This document shows, piece by piece, positions 14,982 through 18,039 of a stretch of DNA of 18,039 bases. The number at the start of each line of letters is the position of its first letter. The first letter of the stretch is position 1. The translations under genes were made by a program, and so were the position numbers. The notes beneath the pieces were generated by a model. The model was not told the DNA's origin and ran no database searches. It saw only the letters and a program-made list of their open reading frames with translations. Source of the DNA: CAYNYM01 sp049366815 (lineage in GTDB: Bacteria; Desulfobacterota; DSM-4660; Desulfatiglandales; HGW-15); contig JBMNCO010000119.1 in NCBI GenBank assembly GCA_049366815.1, positions 1 through 18,039 on the forward strand. The letters run 5' to 3'.

Positions 14982-16637
14982 TTGGCTCTGATGGAAAAGA
15001 AAAGAAACAATCAGAACACCGCCCAAGACGCGGTGCTGAGCAGACAGCCGGAGGATGTCCGGGAGGATGCACTGACATCGGAGATATCCGAGGAGGAACG
15101 GCTCAGGGCATGGTCGCAACAACTGGGAATTCCCTTCAAAAAACATATTCTCGAAGACCTTGATTTCAGGGATACCTTGAACATCCCCATCCACTATTTC
15201 AAACGAAGCGGCCTGGTCCCTCTGTCTTCGAAGGACAGCGTCCTGACTGTGGCACTCAGCGATCCCCTTCTCTTTCAGATGGCCGACGATCTTGCTGTGC
15301 AGGCCGGATGTGAATCCGTGAGACTCGTTTTGTGCCCCTCAAAGGAAATCCAAGCGGCCATCAATCTCCTCTTTGACCAATCCAGTGACGATGCCGAAAA
15401 GATGGTCCAGGACCTGGAAGACTATCAGTCGGACAGCCAGGTCTTCAGCGAGCTTGATGAATTGGAGGACCTCATGGATGTGACCCATGAGGCACCTATC
15501 ATCAGGCTCGTGAACGTCGTATTGACCCAGGCCCTCAAAAGGCAGGCCAGCGATATCCATATTGAGCCCTACCAAAAAGAGATCAAGATCCGGTTCAGGA
15601 TCGACGGGATCCTCTACGAGGTCTTTTCCCTGCACAAGAGATTCCACGCCCACATCGTCTCAAGGGTCAAGGTCATGGCGAACCTGGACATCGCCGAGAA
15701 GCGGATTCCTCAGGATGGAAGGATGAAGATCAAAGCGGCCAGCAAGACCGTGGACATCAGGATATCGGTCATCCCCATGGCCCACGGTGAGAGGATCGTC
15801 ATGCGCTTATTGGACAAGACGGTCTCTCTGCTGGGCCTTGAAGACATGGGCTTGACACGAGAAAAGCTTCATATTTTTAAGGGGCTGATCCAAAAAAACA
15901 GCGGCATCCTTCTTGTAACCGGACCTACGGGAAGCGGAAAGAGTACCACACTCTATGCAGCGCTCAACAGGATAAATTCCGCGGAAAAAAATATCATCAC
16001 GATCGAAGACCCCATCGAATACGAACTGAAGGGCGTGGGCCAGATCCAGGTCAATCCCAAAACCGACCTGACCTTTTCCAGAGGCCTTCGATCTATCCTG
16101 CGGCACGATCCTGACATCATCATGGTGGGCGAAATTCGTGATTTGGAAACGGTAGAAATTGCTATTCAGGCCTCCCTTACAGGACACCTCGTTTTCAGCA
16201 CCCTGCATACCAACGATGCAGCTGGGGCACTCACGAGATTGGTCGAGATGGGTGTCGAACCCTTTTTGATCGCTTCATCTCTTCTGGCCGTCGTGGCCCA
16301 GCGTCTGGTGAGAAGGATATGCCCGGATTGCAGGACGCCCTATCACCCTGATGTCTCCACACTCGAGGAGCTGGGAATACCTGCAGACAAACCCTTTTGG
16401 AGGGGTGAGGGGTGCCCGACCTGCATGCAGAGCGGGTATAAGGGCAGAACAGGAATCTTCGAACTCCTGGGGATGGACAACGAGATCAGGGGTCTTGTGA
16501 CCTCCGGTGCCGATGCAATCAAGATCAAAGAGACAGCCGTTAAACACGGCATGTCCACCCTTTTCCAGGACGGCATCTTGAAGGTGTTATCGGGCCACAC
16601 AACCTTGAACGAAGTCATGAGAGTCACACAACAGTAA
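14982..16637 (+). CDS. gspE: Type II secretion ATPase GspE
   Basis: GspE is the cytoplasmic hexameric ATPase that drives pseudopilus assembly. An N-terminal MshEN-like domain (to about residue 140) binds the platform protein GspL in known systems. The ATPase core carries QASDIHIEPY, Walker A GPTGSGKST (encoded at 15921-15947), an Asp-box region ITIEDPIEY, Walker B MVGEIRD (16122-16142) and a His box FSTLHTNDA. A four-Cys zinc-binding element follows: CPDC at 16320-16331 and CPTC at 16413-16424, as in many GspE/PilB proteins. The reading frame is open from GTG 14946. TTG 14982 has AAGGTGA 5 bases upstream and is my choice; ATG 14991 is the alternative and would lose only three residues. The stop is 6 bases before gspF, so the two are cotranscribed. 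Confidence 0.95.
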   Translation: MALMEKKRNNQNTAQDAVLSRQPEDVREDALTSEISEEERLRAWSQQLGIPFKKHILEDLDFRDTLNIPIHYFKRSGLVPLSSKDSVLTVALSDPLLFQMADDLAVQAGCESVRLVLCPSKEIQAAINLLFDQSSDDAEKMVQDLEDYQSDSQVFSELDELEDLMDVTHEAPIIRLVNVVLTQALKRQASDIHIEPYQKEIKIRFRIDGILYEVFSLHKRFHAHIVSRVKVMANLDIAEKRIPQDGRMKIKAASKTVDIRISVIPMAHGERIVMRLLDKTVSLLGLEDMGLTREKLHIFKGLIQKNSGILLVTGPTGSGKSTTLYAALNRINSAEKNIITIEDPIEYELKGVGQIQVNPKTDLTFSRGLRSILRHDPDIIMVGEIRDLETVEIAIQASLTGHLVFSTLHTNDAAGALTRLVEMGVEPFLIASSLLAVVAQRLVRRICPDCRTPYHPDVSTLEELGIPADKPFWRGEGCPTCMQSGYKGRTGIFELLGMDNEIRGLVTSGADAIKIKETAVKHGMSTLFQDGILKVLSGHTTLNEVMRVTQQ

Positions 16638-16643
16638 ATCCCC

Positions 16644-17879
16644 ATGCCGGTATTTGAATATAAGGCCCTCAATAGAAAGGGAAGAAAAATCGGCGGCATC
16701 ATCACCGCCGACGGTCCCGCTGCCGCCAGGAGCAAATTGAGCCAGGACCTTATCTTTCCCATCGAACTCAGAGAGATAGGATCCGGAGGGAAAAAGTCCT
16801 CCGCCGCAACGGGCTTTTTCAAACCGCCTGCATTTAAGAGGATCAACCCTCTTGAAATCACGACGGCCCTGCGGCAGTTGTCCACGCTCGTCTCGGCCGG
16901 CCTCCCCATCCTTGAATGCCTGAACGGTCTGATCGACCAGACGGAACAGCCCCGGCTGAAAAGGATATTCGCCCAAACCAGGGAAAAGGTACTGGAGGGC
17001 AGTTCACTTAGCAGGGCCATGGGAGAACACCCGACGATTTTCAACACCATTTCCGTGAATCTGATCCGGGCCGGAGAGGCGGGGGGTGCCCTTGACGCCG
17101 TCCTGATGCGGCTGGCCGATTTCTCAGAGAAGAGGTTGAAGCTGAAAAAGAAGATCGAGGCCGCGATGGCCTATCCCCTTCTCCTTCTCATCATAAGCAC
17201 CGTCATTCTTATCTTTCTCATGTCCTTTGTCATGCCGAAGATCATCGGCGTATTCGAAGGTATGTCCTTGACACTTCCCTGGTCGACCAGGGCCTTGATC
17301 TGGACGACCCATATGATGACGCAGTTCTGGTGGCTGTTTGTCCTGGGCGTGGTGGGGCTGATTATGATGGTCATGTTGTGGATCAAGACTGAATCCGGTG
17401 CAAGGGTCTGGGACAGGATACGCCTTTCTGTGCCCATTCTCGGTCGTCTTCATCACAAGGCAATCATTGCGCGATTTGCCAGGACCCTTTCCATCCTGCT
17501 GAGGAGCGGCATCCCTTTGGTGGATGCGTTGGAAATTGCAAGGCTGTCCATGGGCAACCGGATCATGCAGGATGCCGTCAAGGATGCGACCCGTTTGGTG
17601 GGAGAGGGGGAAGCCTTTAGCATACCTCTAAAAAAGACGGGGCTTTTTCCTCCTTTGGTTGTGCAGTTGGTCAGGGCCGGCGAGCAGAGCGGCGAGCTGG
17701 AGGAGATGCTTGCAAAGGCGGCCGATATCTATGAAGATGAAGTGGAATCGGTTGTCGCCGGTCTGACTTCAGTCGCTGAAATTGTTGTGGTCCTTTTTAT
17801 GGGGGCAATCGTCTTCTTCCTGGTCATTTCTATTCTTTTGCCCATCTTTGACATGACCAGAGGCATCAGCATCCGTTAG
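16644..17879 (+). CDS. gspF: Type II secretion inner-membrane platform protein GspF
   Basis: GspF is the polytopic platform protein that works with GspE to add pseudopilin subunits. The 411-residue protein starts with MPVFEYKALNRKGRKIGG, the common opening of this family. It has two related GspF domains at about 70-195 and 275-400, each with the Leu/Gly-rich helix pattern RQLSTLVSAGLPILECL and RTLSILLRSGIPLVDAL and the LIRAGE / LVRAGEQSGEL motifs. Three transmembrane helices are visible at about 178-197, 228-247 and 380-402. Length and layout are normal. ATG 16644 lies 6 bases after gspE with little ribosome-site sequence, so translation is probably coupled. The next expected gene, the major pseudopilin gspG, does not start within the following 160 bases. 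Confidence 0.95.
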   Translation: MPVFEYKALNRKGRKIGGIITADGPAAARSKLSQDLIFPIELREIGSGGKKSSAATGFFKPPAFKRINPLEITTALRQLSTLVSAGLPILECLNGLIDQTEQPRLKRIFAQTREKVLEGSSLSRAMGEHPTIFNTISVNLIRAGEAGGALDAVLMRLADFSEKRLKLKKKIEAAMAYPLLLLIISTVILIFLMSFVMPKIIGVFEGMSLTLPWSTRALIWTTHMMTQFWWLFVLGVVGLIMMVMLWIKTESGARVWDRIRLSVPILGRLHHKAIIARFARTLSILLRSGIPLVDALEIARLSMGNRIMQDAVKDATRLVGEGEAFSIPLKKTGLFPPLVVQLVRAGEQSGELEEMLAKAADIYEDEVESVVAGLTSVAEIVVVLFMGAIVFFLVISILLPIFDMTRGISIR

Positions 17880-18039
17880 ACTGGGAACCCGGCCGATTCG
17901 GAGGGATGCGGGCATGACCGGATCTGCGGCTCCGAGGGGGGAATGATCAGTTTGTTTTTCAATCGGCTCAACCTAATAGGATTTTTTGTATGAATTTAGC
18001 CCTTTCCAATAACTGTGTGGAAATCATGCACCCTTTCTT
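17880..18039. other. Downstream end of the window after gspF
   Basis: No supported gene. An ATG at 17990 opens a frame that stays open to the window edge (MNLALSNNCVEIMHPF), with TAGGA about 10 bases upstream, and could be the start of another gene. It does not look like a GspG pseudopilin, whose N-terminus would carry the GFTLIE prepilin motif. An earlier ATG at 17943 gives only 17 codons. Confidence 0.4.

Overview
The window looks like chromosomal DNA of an anaerobic Gram-negative bacterium of the Desulfobacterota type (sulfate-reducing or syntrophic deltaproteobacterium). This is inferred from gene content, not from a marker gene: a Tat-exported molybdopterin oxidoreductase with a dedicated chaperone, a TRAP substrate-binding protein, a PAS/PAS/LuxR regulator of a type common in that phylum, and a type II secretion locus. 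No rRNA, tRNA, CRISPR array, insertion sequence or intact phage gene was seen.

Region 1 (1-2530, + strand): a large secreted alpha-helical protein of unknown function, followed 46 bases later by a HisF-like TIM-barrel protein. The HisF homologue keeps both catalytic aspartates but has lost several positions linked to ammonia gating and loop function. It starts at a TTG. A nested hairpin with 12-bp outer arms closes the unit.

Region 2 (2531-7820): a respiratory molybdoenzyme locus. On the minus strand, from right to left, are a Tat-signal DMSO-reductase-family catalytic subunit, a four-cluster ferredoxin subunit with a C-terminal membrane anchor, and a TorD-family chaperone. A sigma-70-like promoter lies about 330 bases upstream of the first gene. 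A short ModE-type DNA-binding protein without molybdate-binding domains faces this operon on the plus strand. No NrfD-type membrane subunit is present.

Region 3 (7820-11700, minus strand): a PAS-PAS-coiled-coil-LuxR regulator, a COG1237-type metallo-beta-lactamase-fold hydrolase, and a DctP-type TRAP substrate-binding protein without its DctQ/DctM membrane partners. They form a colinear set ending in a strong terminator. A perfect 8-bp dyad sits just upstream of the hydrolase gene.

Region 4 (11700-18039, + strand): the start of a type II secretion operon, gspC-gspD-gspE-gspF. It is preceded by a promoter-like sequence and an approximately 285-base leader with heptamer repeats and two mutually exclusive perfect hairpins. 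GspC is short and lacks a PDZ domain. The pseudopilin genes are not in the window; the last 160 bases hold no gene I can support.

The regions look like separate transcription units rather than one island. The points most worth following are the HisF paralogue, the tail-anchored molybdoenzyme without a quinone-reactive partner, and the orphan TRAP-binding-protein/hydrolase/LuxR set.
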